Below, piece after piece: positions 1 through 9,623 of a stretch of DNA of 64,000 bases (positions are counted from its first letter, which is position 1; every line of letters starts with the position of its first letter). Source of the stretch: Siphonobacter aquaeclarae. Its GTDB lineage: Bacteria > Bacteroidota > Bacteroidia > Cytophagales > Spirosomataceae. A program made the translations under genes and the position numbers. The stretch is taken from NCBI RefSeq assembly GCF_900103285.1, contig NZ_FNGS01000003.1, positions 609,997 through 673,996 of the forward strand. Reading direction: 5' to 3'. The notes under the pieces are model-generated. The model saw only the letters and a list, made by a program, of their open reading frames with translations, did not search any database and was not told where the DNA came from.

Positions 1-599
1 GTCATATCCTGCTGGGTCAGGTTATGGCTGGAGGGCAGTATTTCATGCTGTACCCGAAAGCCTGCGGATGTCAGCAGCTGCTCATATGCCTTCATATTCG
101 CCGGCTGGAAGTACGGGTCGGTCTGACCGGAGGTGAGCAATACCGGCGCGCCGTTGGAGGTTGCCGGTTTTTCGTCCGGGAGGGGCAGCATAGGTCGCCA
201 GAGAATCGCGCCTGCCAGCAGTTGCGGATATTTCTGAAGAATGGCTCCGCCGATATTGGCGCCGTTGGAATAGCCGAGGGCGATGACTTTGGAGAGGTCG
301 AATCCTTCGGAGGCAGAAACGTTTTTCAGGGTTTCGACGAGCTCGTCGGTCCGGAAGCGAAGGTCGTCATAATCAAAGATTCCGGTACCCAGGCGACGGA
401 AAAAGCGGGTAGTCAGGCCGTTTTCCAGCACATTACCTCTGACACCGAGCAGGTTGACGTGCCCTTCGGTCAGTTCTTCGGCCAGGTTGAGGAGATCGTT
501 TTCGTCGCCCCCGGTTCCGTGGAGCAGGAGGAGCGTCGGCCGCTGTCCGGGTTGTTCGGCTGCGGCGATGAATCGGTATTTCAACGGATGAAAGGACAT
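1..599 (-). CDS. alpha/beta hydrolase, carboxylesterase/phospholipase-like (partial)
   Basis: The gene is cut by the left edge; about 199 N-terminal codons are present from an ATG at 599. The translation starts MSFHPLKYRFIAAAEQ and has an oxyanion-type HGTGGDE motif near residue 28 and the nucleophile elbow GYSNGA (Ser nucleophile), followed by a strand with LLTSGQTDPYF, which carries the expected acid residue. This order fits the small esterase/phospholipase group (COG0400-like), which hydrolyses carboxylic esters in the cytoplasm; the substrate is unknown. The catalytic His probably lies close to the cut end (a SHN motif is visible). No signal peptide is seen. It is divergent from typA. Confidence 0.8.
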   Translation of the reverse strand, partial: MSFHPLKYRFIAAAEQPGQRPTLLLLHGTGGDENDLLNLAEELTEGHVNLLGVRGNVLENGLTTRFFRRLGTGIFDYDDLRFRTDELVETLKNVSASEGFDLSKVIALGYSNGANIGGAILQKYPQLLAGAILWRPMLPLPDEKPATSNGAPVLLTSGQTDPYFQPANMKAYEQLLTSAGFRVQHEILPSSHNLTQQDM

Positions 600-932
600 A
601 GTCTGGTCTTTTATAGGTGCGGTGGCGTGGTTCACCCGTGCGGTGAGACGTCTTTCTGTCTGACAGACAAAGATGGATATAAAAAAAGTTCAATTACCAA
701 TCGCGGCCCGGAGGCTATATTAAGAAATGATGATGTTTTAAATCAAACAGTTAGCGAATTTTTATGGAGAACCATAAGATAATATTGTTATAAATACGTA
801 CCTTTGCGGGCATTTTCATAGGACGTTATCCGTACATCTGTTGTCAACTGCCCCGGAACGGGAGGTAGGGGGCTGAAAAAAGCCCGTCGGTAAATGAAGC
901 GGATAACCTAAACGTACAAACTTTCTTCTCCG
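600..932. other. divergent intergenic region hydrolase / typA
   Basis: This 333-base gap separates two head-to-head genes. The part next to the hydrolase is AT-rich. A good Bacteroidota -7 element for typA lies at 799-806. No RNA gene or further ORF with convincing coding character is seen. Confidence 0.5.
799..806 (+). promoter_or_regulatory. Bacteroidota-type -7 element (TACCTTTG) upstream of typA
   Basis: TACCTTTG matches the TAnnTTTG consensus of the Bacteroidota primary sigma factor. It lies 127 bases before the typA ATG, implying a leader of roughly 120 bases. No clear TTTG -33 box is present at the usual distance. Confidence 0.5.
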
Positions 933-2750
933 ATGCAAAGTATCCGTAACATTGCCATCATTGCGCACGTTGACCACGGGAAGACGACGCTGGTTGACAA
1001 GATCATCCACTTCAGCAAGCTTTTCCGCGAGAACCAGGAATTCGGCGATCTCATCCTCGATAACAACGACCTCGAGCGGGAACGCGGTATTACCATTCTT
1101 GCCAAAAACGTATCCGTCCGGTATAAGGACGTCAAAATCAACATCATCGATACGCCGGGCCACGCCGACTTCGGCGGGGAAGTAGAGCGGGTACTCAAGA
1201 TGGCCGACGGAGTTTGTCTCCTCGTCGATGCCTTTGAAGGCCCCATGCCCCAAACGCGTTTCGTATTGTCCAAAGCCATCTCCCTCGGTCTGAAGGTAAT
1301 TGTCGTTGTCAACAAAGTCGACAAGGAAAACTGCCGCCCCGACGAAGTACATGAGCAGGTATTCGACCTCATGTTCAACCTCGGAGCTACCGAAGAGCAG
1401 CTCGACTTCCCGACCCTGTATGGTTCCGGAAAGGGCGGCTGGATGAGCCTTGACTACAAGAAGAAGACGGAAGACATCGCGCCCCTGCTCGACGTCATCC
1501 TCGAACATATCCCGGCTGCTCCGAGCCCGGAAGGTATCCCGCAAATGCAGGTTACTTCCCTGGACTACTCGCAGTTCACCGGCCGGATCGCCATCGGCCG
1601 TGTCTTCCAGGGTACCCTGAAAGAAGGCGCTTCGATGGGCCTCTGCAAAGCGGATGGTACCGTGAAGCGCGTCCGGATCAAGGAACTTCAATTGTTTGAA
1701 GGCCTTGGCCGCGTGAAAGTGGCTGAAGTCAGCGCCGGCGATATCTGTGCCGTAACCGGTCTCGAAGACTTCGAAATCGGCGACACCCTGACGGACTTCG
1801 ACAACCCGGCTCCGCTCGAGCGGATCGCGGTAGACGAGCCGACGATGAGTATGTTGTTCACGATCAACAACTCACCGTTCTTTGGTAAGGAAGGTAAGTT
1901 CGTTACCTCGCGCCACCTCCGGGATCGTCTTTTCAAGGAAATCGAAAAGAACCTGGCCATGCGCGTGAAGCCGACTGACAGCGAAGACCGCTTCCTGGTA
2001 TTCGGCCGCGGTATTCTTCACCTGTCTGTCCTGATCGAGACCATGCGCCGCGAAGGTTATGAACTTCAGGTAGGACAGCCCCAGGTACTGTACAAGGACG
2101 TAGACGGCGTTCGCCACGAGCCGATCGAGCTCATGGTAGTAGACGTTCCCGAAGCTACCGCCGGTAAAGTAATCGAACTCGCCACCCAACGCAAGGGCGA
2201 GCTCGTGATCATGGAACCGAAGGGAGACGTTCAGCACCTTGAATTCAACATTCCTTCCCGCGGGCTTATTGGTCTGCGTTCCGATGTCCTGACGGCTACC
2301 TTCGGGGAGGCGGTCATGACGCACCGGTTCCGGGCCTACGAACCGTTCAAGGGCCCCATCCCGGGCCGGATCAACGGATCCATCATTTCCAAGGGTACCG
2401 GTACGGCTACGGCGTATACGATCGACAAACTCCAGGACCGCGGACGGTTCTTCATCGACGCCGGTGAAGAAGTCTACACCGGGATGGTTGTCGGCGAACA
2501 CAACCGGAACAACGACATCGTCGTGAACCTCCAGGAAGCGAAGAAGCTCACCAACATGCGGGCATCCGGATCTGACGACAGCGTCCGGATCGTACCGAAG
2601 GTGAATTTCTCCCTCGAAGATTCGCTCGAATACATCCAGAAAGACGAATACCTCGAAATCACCCCGAAATCGATGCGTATGCGGAAGATTTTCCTGGATG
2701 AAAACGACCGCAAGCGCGCCGAAAGCAAAGGCGTTTTCGCGGAAGCATAA
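933..2750 (+). CDS. typA: ribosome-associated GTPase TypA/BipA
   Basis: A 605-residue translational GTPase of the EF-G superfamily, normal length for TypA/BipA. Visible GTPase motifs are the P-loop AHVDHGKTT (11-19), switch I RGITI (51-55), DTPGH (73-77) and NKVD (127-130). Domain II, the EF-G-like domains III and V, and the TypA-specific C-terminal domain follow. The family binds the 70S ribosome and helps ribosome assembly and stress or cold adaptation. The ATG at 933 puts the G domain exactly at the N-terminus. A hairpin pair including a strong terminator follows the stop, so the gene is probably monocistronic. Confidence 0.97.
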   Translation: MQSIRNIAIIAHVDHGKTTLVDKIIHFSKLFRENQEFGDLILDNNDLERERGITILAKNVSVRYKDVKINIIDTPGHADFGGEVERVLKMADGVCLLVDAFEGPMPQTRFVLSKAISLGLKVIVVVNKVDKENCRPDEVHEQVFDLMFNLGATEEQLDFPTLYGSGKGGWMSLDYKKKTEDIAPLLDVILEHIPAAPSPEGIPQMQVTSLDYSQFTGRIAIGRVFQGTLKEGASMGLCKADGTVKRVRIKELQLFEGLGRVKVAEVSAGDICAVTGLEDFEIGDTLTDFDNPAPLERIAVDEPTMSMLFTINNSPFFGKEGKFVTSRHLRDRLFKEIEKNLAMRVKPTDSEDRFLVFGRGILHLSVLIETMRREGYELQVGQPQVLYKDVDGVRHEPIELMVVDVPEATAGKVIELATQRKGELVIMEPKGDVQHLEFNIPSRGLIGLRSDVLTATFGEAVMTHRFRAYEPFKGPIPGRINGSIISKGTGTATAYTIDKLQDRGRFFIDAGEEVYTGMVVGEHNRNNDIVVNLQEAKKLTNMRASGSDDSVRIVPKVNFSLEDSLEYIQKDEYLEITPKSMRMRKIFLDENDRKRAESKGVFAEA

Positions 2751-2753
2751 TAA

Positions 2754-2774
2754 CCGGGAACACCCCGTTCCCGG
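2754..2774 (+). terminator. GC-rich hairpin after typA
   Basis: CCGGGAA and TTCCCGG form a 7-bp stem around a 7-base loop, starting 3 bases after the typA stop. It has no T-run of its own and stands just before the main terminator. Confidence 0.5.
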
Positions 2775-2783
2775 TGTAACACA

Positions 2784-2815
2784 AAAGGCAGATCACTTGG
2801 GGTCTGCCTTTTTTT
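2784..2815 (+). terminator. intrinsic terminator of typA
   Basis: AAAGGCAGA pairs with TCTGCCTTT (9 bp, loop about 10 bases) and is followed by a T-run. It separates typA from the polysaccharide cluster. Confidence 0.9.
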
Positions 2816-2861
2816 GTGTAAGGAAAAACCGTCGCTTATTTCGCGTTACCATTCACGTACC

Positions 2862-4289
2862 ATGTCATCTGTGTTTCAGCATTCGCATTTACCTTATTTT
2901 GAGTCGATTGCCCCGGGTCAGGCGGCGTACCGCCGGAAGCGCCAGTATTATTGGAATGAGATCACGAACTATTGTGATTACTTCGCCCATGAGGAGCTTT
3001 CTGTGCTCGAAATAGGCTGCGGCACCGGCGAGCTCATCGGCCAGATCCGCGGTAACCGGAAAAAGGGAATCGATTTCAGCAAAACCATGATTGCCGGTGC
3101 GAAAAAAGCGTTTCCGGAGGTTTCGTTTGAGGTAATGGATGCGATGACGCTGCAACTGGACGACGAACCGTATGACCTCATCGTCATCTCCAACCTGATC
3201 GGGTATGTAGACGACGTCGAAGCCCTCTTCGCCCAGCTGCACCGGGTATGCCACGAGCGGACGAAAGTCATTGTGACGTATTACAATTTCCTGTGGGAGC
3301 CGTTTCTCCGCCTGGCCGAAAAGCTTGGACTGAAACGCAGCACACCCCGGCAAAACTGGCTTTCCCGGATGGACGTCAATAACCTGCTCTACCTGGCAGG
3401 ATTTGACGTATACCGGAACAGCCTCCGGATGCTCTGCCCCGTGTACATTCCCCTGGTTTCGCACGTGCTGAACAAGTATGTGGCGAAACTTCCCGTTGTC
3501 CGGCACCTGTCGATCAACCAGTACAGCTTCGCCAAACCGCTGAAGGAGGTGAAGGACTGGGAAAATCGCTTTTCAACCAGCATCGTCATTCCGGCGCGGA
3601 ACGAAAGCGGAAACATCGAAAATGCCCTGCTCCGGATGCCGAAATTCGGAAAGCACCAGGAGATCATTTTTGTGGAAGGGAATTCGACGGATGATACCTG
3701 GGAGACGATTCAGCGGATTTATGCGCAATACAGGGACCGGTTCGACATCAAAATCCTTCAGCAGGACGGAAAAGGCAAAGGCAATGCCGTGCGAAACGGA
3801 TTCGCCGTCGCGACCGGTGATATCCTGATGATTCTGGATGCGGATCTGACCGTTCCACCGGAAGACCTGCCGAAGTTTTATGATGCCATTTCATCCGGGA
3901 AAGGCGACTTCGTCAATGGATCCCGCCTTGTTTACCCGATGGAAAAAAAGGCGATGCGTTTTCTCAACCTGCTGGGTAACAAGTTTTTCAGTCTGCTGTT
4001 TTCCTGGTTGCTCGACCGGCCGTTTAAGGATACCCTCTGCGGAACCAAAGTAATTTTCCGGCGGGACTACGACCGCCTGATCGCAAACCGTAAGTTTTTC
4101 GGGGATTTTGATCCGTTCGGTGACTTCGACCTCATTTTCGGGGCGTTCAAGCTCAACCTGAAGATCGTCGAGGTACCGATCCGCTACCGCGAACGTACCT
4201 ATGGCGATACCAACATTTCGCGGTTCAAGCATGGCTTTATTCTGCTGAGAATGTGTGCATTTGCCGCGCGTAAATTGAAATTTATCTGA
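2862..4289 (+). CDS. fusion protein: SAM methyltransferase + family 2 glycosyltransferase
   Basis: A 475-residue two-domain protein. Residues 1-230 form a class I SAM-dependent methyltransferase with motif I EIGCGTGEL at 50-58. From about 238 there is a GT-A fold family 2 glycosyltransferase of the dolichyl-phosphate-sugar synthase type (VIPARNESGNIE at 242-253, metal-binding DAD at 326-328). The ATG at 2862 is preferred over an upstream non-ATG codon because it follows the terminator and begins just before the fold. The C-terminus has no clear membrane segment. It is the first gene of the polysaccharide cluster, followed 5 bases later by another glycosyltransferase. The fusion suggests sugar transfer and methylation on one lipid or glycan substrate; the actual substrates are unknown. 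Confidence 0.85.
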   Translation: MSSVFQHSHLPYFESIAPGQAAYRRKRQYYWNEITNYCDYFAHEELSVLEIGCGTGELIGQIRGNRKKGIDFSKTMIAGAKKAFPEVSFEVMDAMTLQLDDEPYDLIVISNLIGYVDDVEALFAQLHRVCHERTKVIVTYYNFLWEPFLRLAEKLGLKRSTPRQNWLSRMDVNNLLYLAGFDVYRNSLRMLCPVYIPLVSHVLNKYVAKLPVVRHLSINQYSFAKPLKEVKDWENRFSTSIVIPARNESGNIENALLRMPKFGKHQEIIFVEGNSTDDTWETIQRIYAQYRDRFDIKILQQDGKGKGNAVRNGFAVATGDILMILDADLTVPPEDLPKFYDAISSGKGDFVNGSRLVYPMEKKAMRFLNLLGNKFFSLLFSWLLDRPFKDTLCGTKVIFRRDYDRLIANRKFFGDFDPFGDFDLIFGAFKLNLKIVEVPIRYRERTYGDTNISRFKHGFILLRMCAFAARKLKFI

Positions 4290-4294
4290 CCCGT

Positions 4295-5050
4295 ATGACT
4301 GACTACCCGAAAGTGTCCATCGTGACGGTCGTGTACAACGGCGCGGAAACCATTGAGGATACCATCCGGTCGGTACTGTCGCAGGACTATCCGAATATCG
4401 AGTACGTAATCATCGACGGAGCGTCGACAGACGGTACGCTGGAAAAAGTAGCGCCGTACCGCTCGCACGTGGATATCCTCATCAGCGAACGTGACAACGG
4501 CCTGTGGGATGCGATGAACAAGGGCTTACGGACGGCGACCGGCGACATCGTCGGTATTCTCAATTCAGACGACGTCTATGCCGGCCCTGATGTGATCAGC
4601 AGGGTAGTAACAGCGTTCCGGGAGCATCCCGGCGTCCGCGGCGTTTACGGTAACCTGAAATACATGGATAAGGGGTTGGAAAAGGTCATCCGGGACTGGA
4701 AGTCGCGGCCGTATGACAAGACCTTTTTTCCGGGAGGAGAAATGCCGCCTCACCCGACACTGTTTCTCGAGAAAAGCGTCTATGAAGAGATCGGCTATTT
4801 AGACCTGAATTTCAGGCTGGGAGCGGATTATGAGTTCACGTTCAGGGCGTTAGAAGTAAAGAAGGTACCCGTTTGGTGGATAAACGACTACCTCGTGCAT
4901 ATGCGGATCGGAGGGGAGTCAAACCGGAGTATCAAAAATATTCTGACCCAACACCGATTGAATATGAAAGCTTGGACAATTCATGGATTAAGAGTTCCTT
5001 TGTCATTCCATTATCGAAAGTTTATTCACCGTTTAAGGCAGTTTTTATAG
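4295..5050 (+). CDS. glycosyltransferase family 2
   Basis: A 251-residue GT2 enzyme with a GT-A fold: KVSIVTVVYNGAETIEDTI at the N-terminus, IIDGASTDGT, then the NSDD (DxD-like) metal motif and GADYEF near the acceptor site. It resembles the WcaA-like group that adds sugars to lipid-linked repeat units at the cytoplasmic face of the inner membrane. It follows the methyltransferase-glycosyltransferase fusion by 5 bases and is probably co-transcribed. Donor and acceptor cannot be read from sequence. Confidence 0.88.
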   Translation: MTDYPKVSIVTVVYNGAETIEDTIRSVLSQDYPNIEYVIIDGASTDGTLEKVAPYRSHVDILISERDNGLWDAMNKGLRTATGDIVGILNSDDVYAGPDVISRVVTAFREHPGVRGVYGNLKYMDKGLEKVIRDWKSRPYDKTFFPGGEMPPHPTLFLEKSVYEEIGYLDLNFRLGADYEFTFRALEVKKVPVWWINDYLVHMRIGGESNRSIKNILTQHRLNMKAWTIHGLRVPLSFHYRKFIHRLRQFL

Positions 5051-5109
5051 TCGGCACGCGTCTTATAAGGGGAGTGCCGTGCTCAATTCATTCAACCAGC
5101 TACCTGTAA

Positions 5110-7470
5110 ATGTTACGTATCTTCTCCCACCTTGTTACCTTTCTATTCCTTATAAGCTACATAGCCGTCGGGCAGGTTCCGGCAAAGGTGGAACAATTAT
5201 CAGATGATCAGATTCAGGAATTTCTCCAGAAAGCGCAGTCAAGTGGTCTGAGCGAAGCGCAGATTGAGCAAATGGCTCTTCAGCGTGGCTATACCCCTTC
5301 TGATATTGCTAAAATGCGGGACCGGATCGCAAAGATCAAGTCTGGACAAGTCAAAAAAGAATCCAGCCTTTCCGAAGAAACGGAGACGTCCCGCTTTCAG
5401 GCCGAGGAGGTAGCCAAGAAAGCTACAGTTACTCTGACCCAGACGCCATCCAAAAAAATAGCTTCTGATTCGGTCGTTGCAGTCGGTCTGGAAAAGCAGG
5501 TATATGGCTCAGCCTTTTTTCGGGAGGCAGGCATATCCTTCGAACCCAATCTCCGGATTGCCACTCCTAAGAATTACATATTGGGCCCGGAGGACGAAAT
5601 CAATGTCGAAGTTTTCGGCAGCTCCGTCCAGACGTATCGCCTGAAGGTCAGTCCGGAAGGAGCTGTGAAGCTCGAAAATTCCGGTCCGATTCTGGTGACG
5701 GGACTGACGATCGAGGAAGCCCGTAATAAGATTGCCGGCCGTCTCCGTCAGCTGTACTCCATGCCCGGCGTGGGCATTCAGGTAACACTTGGTAATATTC
5801 GTACGATCCGTGTAACGATCACCGGAGAAGTGGTTCGGCCGGGAAGCTATTCGATTTCATCTTTGGCGACTGTGTTCAATGCCATTTATCAGTCGGGAGG
5901 ACCAAATGCGAACGGAACGTTTCGTAGCATTCAGCTCCGGCGCGACAATAAAATCATCCGAACGATTGATCTCTATGACTTCCTCCTCAACGGAGACGAA
6001 AAGGACAACATAGGACTTCGGGACCAAGATGTTCTGGTCTTTCCGGACTATGCCGCGCGGGTAGAACTGCGGGGCGAGGTCCGACGCCCAATGATCTTCG
6101 AAATCAAGCCTGGGGAAACACTGAAAGATGTTTTCCGGTTTGCCGGAGGGTTTACCGATCAGGCCTACTCAGCGAATATATCCGTTCGCCGGAATACATC
6201 GCGTGAATTGAAGGTCGTGAATGTCGATCAGGCGGGTTTTTCAAATTTCGCCCTTCAGAATGGCGACAAGATATCGGTTGGAACGATTCTGAACCGTTAT
6301 GAAAACCGTGTGGAAATCTCCGGTGCCGTATTTCGTCCGGGAGAATTTGCGCTAGATGAATCTGTCCGGACGGTGAAGCAACTGGTCGAAAAGGCAGATG
6401 GCGTTCGTGGAGATGCTTTCCTAGGCCGCGCCTTTATACGCCGGGAAAAGGAAAACCTTGATACCGAGAATATTTCCTTTGACCTGGGTAAGCTGCTTCG
6501 CGGAGAGATCGCCGATATCCCGCTGAAACGCCAGGATATTGTGACGATCAAGTCGATCAATGAGCTTCGCGAAGCCTATACGGTCTCGATTGGCGGTGCG
6601 ATCAACAACGGCGGAGCGTTTGAATATGCGGAAAACATGAGTATCGGAGATCTCATTGTGCTCGCCGGTGGATTCAAGGAGGGAGCGGTTTCGTCACGGA
6701 TTGAAGTATCCCGCCGGATTAAAACGGACACAGCGACAACTGCCGATGCAGCCAATGTTCAGGTATTTGTTCTGAACCTTGATAAGAGTCTCAAAATCAA
6801 TACCGAAGACGCTTCTTTCCGGTTGCAGCCTTTTGATGCGGTGTTTGTCCGAAGCTCCCCTCTTTATGAAGTGCAGAAGGTAGTCGTGATTCAAGGAGAG
6901 GTGAATTTCCCCGGTTCGTATTCCATTCGGACCCGTGACGAGCGCGTATCAGATCTTATCGAGCGGGCTGGCGGTCTGAAGTTGCGCGCTTACCTGAAAG
7001 CTGCCCGGTTTTTCCGGAAAGGCGAGCTCGTGGCAGTTGATCTGAATCGGATTACCGAACATCCGGAGTCCATTGATAACCTCCGTCTGGAAGATAGAGA
7101 TACCCTCATTATTCCGCAAAAGGACGAGCTCGTCCGGATTACCGGAGCTGTACTTAACCCGGCTACTGTTAACTACGGGACATCCAGCGTGGGAGATTAC
7201 GTATCTCAGTCGGGAGGGTTTACCTCGGAAGCCATCCGGAAGCGGGTATATGTCACCTATGCAAACGGTAAGATTGCCAGTACCCGTAAGATTCTCTTTT
7301 TCCGATCTTATCCTCATGTGGAACCTGGCGCGGTGATTACGGTTCCGGCGGTGGATGAAACGAAACGCCGGAAGATGGAGCCCACGGAACGGATCGCTAT
7401 TTTCTCGTTGATCGGATCGCTGGTAATCGCTACTGGATCGATATTGGCTGCCATTTTGAGAAATAATTAA
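5110..7470 (+). CDS. SLBB-domain polysaccharide export protein (Wza-like)
   Basis: A 786-residue envelope protein. A signal peptide covers roughly residues 1-21 (cleavage near VGQ). A helical low-complexity region follows (about 25-110), then the poly-export domain starting at YILGPEDEINVEVFGSS, then several SLBB beta-grasp repeats with the recurring pattern GEVxRPGxY. A C-terminal membrane helix (about 760-782) ends in ILRNN. This layout is typical of long Bacteroidota outer-membrane polysaccharide exporters. It precedes the Wzz-like gene by 21 bases, together forming the export channel and periplasmic bridge. Confidence 0.92.
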   Translation: MLRIFSHLVTFLFLISYIAVGQVPAKVEQLSDDQIQEFLQKAQSSGLSEAQIEQMALQRGYTPSDIAKMRDRIAKIKSGQVKKESSLSEETETSRFQAEEVAKKATVTLTQTPSKKIASDSVVAVGLEKQVYGSAFFREAGISFEPNLRIATPKNYILGPEDEINVEVFGSSVQTYRLKVSPEGAVKLENSGPILVTGLTIEEARNKIAGRLRQLYSMPGVGIQVTLGNIRTIRVTITGEVVRPGSYSISSLATVFNAIYQSGGPNANGTFRSIQLRRDNKIIRTIDLYDFLLNGDEKDNIGLRDQDVLVFPDYAARVELRGEVRRPMIFEIKPGETLKDVFRFAGGFTDQAYSANISVRRNTSRELKVVNVDQAGFSNFALQNGDKISVGTILNRYENRVEISGAVFRPGEFALDESVRTVKQLVEKADGVRGDAFLGRAFIRREKENLDTENISFDLGKLLRGEIADIPLKRQDIVTIKSINELREAYTVSIGGAINNGGAFEYAENMSIGDLIVLAGGFKEGAVSSRIEVSRRIKTDTATTADAANVQVFVLNLDKSLKINTEDASFRLQPFDAVFVRSSPLYEVQKVVVIQGEVNFPGSYSIRTRDERVSDLIERAGGLKLRAYLKAARFFRKGELVAVDLNRITEHPESIDNLRLEDRDTLIIPQKDELVRITGAVLNPATVNYGTSSVGDYVSQSGGFTSEAIRKRVYVTYANGKIASTRKILFFRSYPHVEPGAVITVPAVDETKRRKMEPTERIAIFSLIGSLVIATGSILAAILRNN

Positions 7471-7491
7471 TCGCCCCTTACCTGGTAAAAT

Positions 7492-8550
7492 ATGGAAACA
7501 ACCCAGAACCCGAGCAGCGTCTTTTTCAGAATATCGGACATTACGGGTTTCCTCGGAAGAAATAAATGGAAGATCGCGGTGGCGGCAGTGTTATGTGCAG
7601 GGCTGTCAGCTGTGTATTCCCTCATGGTACTGGAAGAGTATAACTCCAGCGTAAAGCTGCTTCCGGAGATGCAGAGTAAAAGCACGATTGGCGGATTCAA
7701 GGCGCTGGCAGATCTGGCCGGTATTAATCTTGATAATGCGCAGGTATCCGAAGCGATTCGTCCTGACCTGTATCCGAGTGTACTGGAAAGTAGTCCGTTT
7801 TTATTAAAACTGGCGGATTACAAAGTGACGACGAAAAACGGAAAGGCGATGACGGTCCAGCAACTCCTCGAAAGCCAGCATTCGCCGATCGATGGAGTGA
7901 AATCAGCGATCTTTGGCTGGATGTCGTCCGAAAGTGAAGAAGAAAAGAAGCCGGTCGTTATTACGTCGCCGCTGCCGGGAGGAGTTGTGATGCTTTCCAG
8001 AGAGCGGAAAAGAATCGTCGAGAGCCTCTCAACACGTATCAGCGCGAACCTGGATAAGAAAACAGGGATTATTTCGATCGGAGTAGCAATGCCGGATCCG
8101 GTTGCCGCGGCGATGATTGCCGGCTTTTCGGCCGAATACCTGACGGATTACATGCTCAACTACCGGAGCGGCAAACAGGCCAAGCAGGTCGAATTTCTCA
8201 AGGCCCAGATGGATCAGGCGAAGGGCCGGTTGGACGAAGCGGACAGGAGATTTCGGTCGTATCGGGACCGTAACCGAAATCCGTTTTTATCGGCGTCTAC
8301 TTCCAGCGAAACAGACCTTGAAGCTTCACGCCTGACAGCTCAGACGCTTTTTACCGAGCTCTCCCGGCAGTATGAGCAGGCTAACCTGAAAATGAGGGAA
8401 GAAACCCCGATTATCAAAGTACTGGATCCTGCTGAAGTACCGTTGAAGAGAAGTAGCCCCAAGCGAACCCGGATGGTGATTTATGGGTTCATTTTTGGAG
8501 TGATGGCCGGAGCCGTTTTGTCATTTATTTCGGAGGTTAAATGGAATTAG
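7492..8550 (+). CDS. Wzz/GumC-like polysaccharide co-polymerase
   Basis: A 352-residue inner-membrane protein with two membrane segments (about residues 26-46 and 324-345) flanking a periplasmic helical domain. A coiled-coil stretch (about 215-300) precedes the second helix, and a proline-rich ILDPAEVPLKRSSPKR motif sits before it, a hallmark of chain-length determinants. No tyrosine-kinase domain is attached. It should set glycan chain length with the Wzy-like protein and link to the SLBB exporter just upstream. Its 3' end overlaps the next gene by 10 bases. Confidence 0.88.
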   Translation: METTQNPSSVFFRISDITGFLGRNKWKIAVAAVLCAGLSAVYSLMVLEEYNSSVKLLPEMQSKSTIGGFKALADLAGINLDNAQVSEAIRPDLYPSVLESSPFLLKLADYKVTTKNGKAMTVQQLLESQHSPIDGVKSAIFGWMSSESEEEKKPVVITSPLPGGVVMLSRERKRIVESLSTRISANLDKKTGIISIGVAMPDPVAAAMIAGFSAEYLTDYMLNYRSGKQAKQVEFLKAQMDQAKGRLDEADRRFRSYRDRNRNPFLSASTSSETDLEASRLTAQTLFTELSRQYEQANLKMREETPIIKVLDPAEVPLKRSSPKRTRMVIYGFIFGVMAGAVLSFISEVKWN

Positions 8551-9623
8551 ACCTGCCGGCGATAGATCCGCTTGTTTCTGTAGTAATCCCTTGCTACAAC
8601 GCGGAGAAGTTCGTCGAAGAGGCTGTCCGCTCTGTATTGAATCAGACCTACCGGAAACTCGAAGTCATTGCAATCGACGATTGTTCGACTGACAGGACCG
8701 GTGAGATCCTCCGGCTGCTGACCCAGGAAGACGATCGGGTGAAGTATTACCGGAATGAGGAAAATAAAAAGCTTATCTGGACGCTGAATTTCGGTTTGGA
8801 TCAGTGCCGTGGGAGCCTGATAGCAAGGATGGATGCAGATGATGTGTGCCATCCGGACCGGATCAGGAAACAGGTGGATTACTTGGTGAAAAAAAACGTC
8901 GACGTTGTTTCCTGTTTCTGTTTATATCTAAATGAAGATAACTCTTTCCATAGCCTGAACACTAACTTCAGCGTTACCGGTTTCCTGCCTATTCTTTTTG
9001 TCTCGCTGATCGAGAATCCGGTGCTACATCCGGGTGCGCTGTGTAAGCGTGACGTGCTGCTTTCAGAACGATACAGGCATGAGCCGGAAACAATTCATTC
9101 GGAAGATTATGACTTGTGGAGCCGAATGCTTCGTAAAGGAAAGGTAATCGAAGTAATCGGAGATTATCTGTTGTATTATCGTCGGAATACGCAAAGTGTA
9201 TCACACCTCTTTCGGGATATCCAGAATAAGAATCAGCTTTTGATTTCGAAGGAAAACATTTTGCATTTTCTTCAGATCCATGTGCGAAAAGATTTACACT
9301 TGCTGATTCTGTCAAAGCGAAAAACATCATCATCTTTTACGGTGATTTCCGAAGCGCTTTCCCAGTTAGAAGTTCTCAGAGATACATTCGTCAAGTGCTA
9401 CACTATTAGCGATGAAGATTGTCGAGAAATAGATCGATGGGTAGCGGCCCGCTTCCTGCGGATGATCGTCTATTACGTATTGGCTGCTGGAAGTGTACCT
9501 ACGATGCTTATGGGTATCCCGCTTGTTTGGAAATTCAGGAAGGTATGTCTCAGTCGAAACATGTATTGGGTTATATGTACGATTATTAAATCACGGACAG
9601 AGGTTCGAAAATATAGGCTATGA
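8541..9623 (+). CDS. glycosyltransferase family 2
   Basis: A 360-residue GT2 enzyme. The N-terminal GT-A domain shows VVIPCYNAEKFVEEAVRSV, AIDDCSTDRTGEI and the MDADDV metal-binding motif. The C-terminal 130 residues are poorly conserved and include one hydrophobic stretch near the end. The start overlaps the Wzz-like gene by 10 bases and the stop overlaps the next gene by 4, so translation is probably coupled. Sugar specificity is unknown. Confidence 0.87.
   Translation: MELDLPAIDPLVSVVIPCYNAEKFVEEAVRSVLNQTYRKLEVIAIDDCSTDRTGEILRLLTQEDDRVKYYRNEENKKLIWTLNFGLDQCRGSLIARMDADDVCHPDRIRKQVDYLVKKNVDVVSCFCLYLNEDNSFHSLNTNFSVTGFLPILFVSLIENPVLHPGALCKRDVLLSERYRHEPETIHSEDYDLWSRMLRKGKVIEVIGDYLLYYRRNTQSVSHLFRDIQNKNQLLISKENILHFLQIHVRKDLHLLILSKRKTSSSFTVISEALSQLEVLRDTFVKCYTISDEDCREIDRWVAARFLRMIVYYVLAAGSVPTMLMGIPLVWKFRKVCLSRNMYWVICTIIKSRTEVRKYRL

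Noticed and set aside
24-782. A 252-codon plus-strand open frame at the left end
   Set aside because: It is antisense to the alpha/beta hydrolase, which has clear catalytic motifs, and the frame has no domain.
816-1691. A 291-codon minus-strand frame opposite typA
   Set aside because: It mirrors the typA codon pattern and has no recognisable domain; typA is certain.
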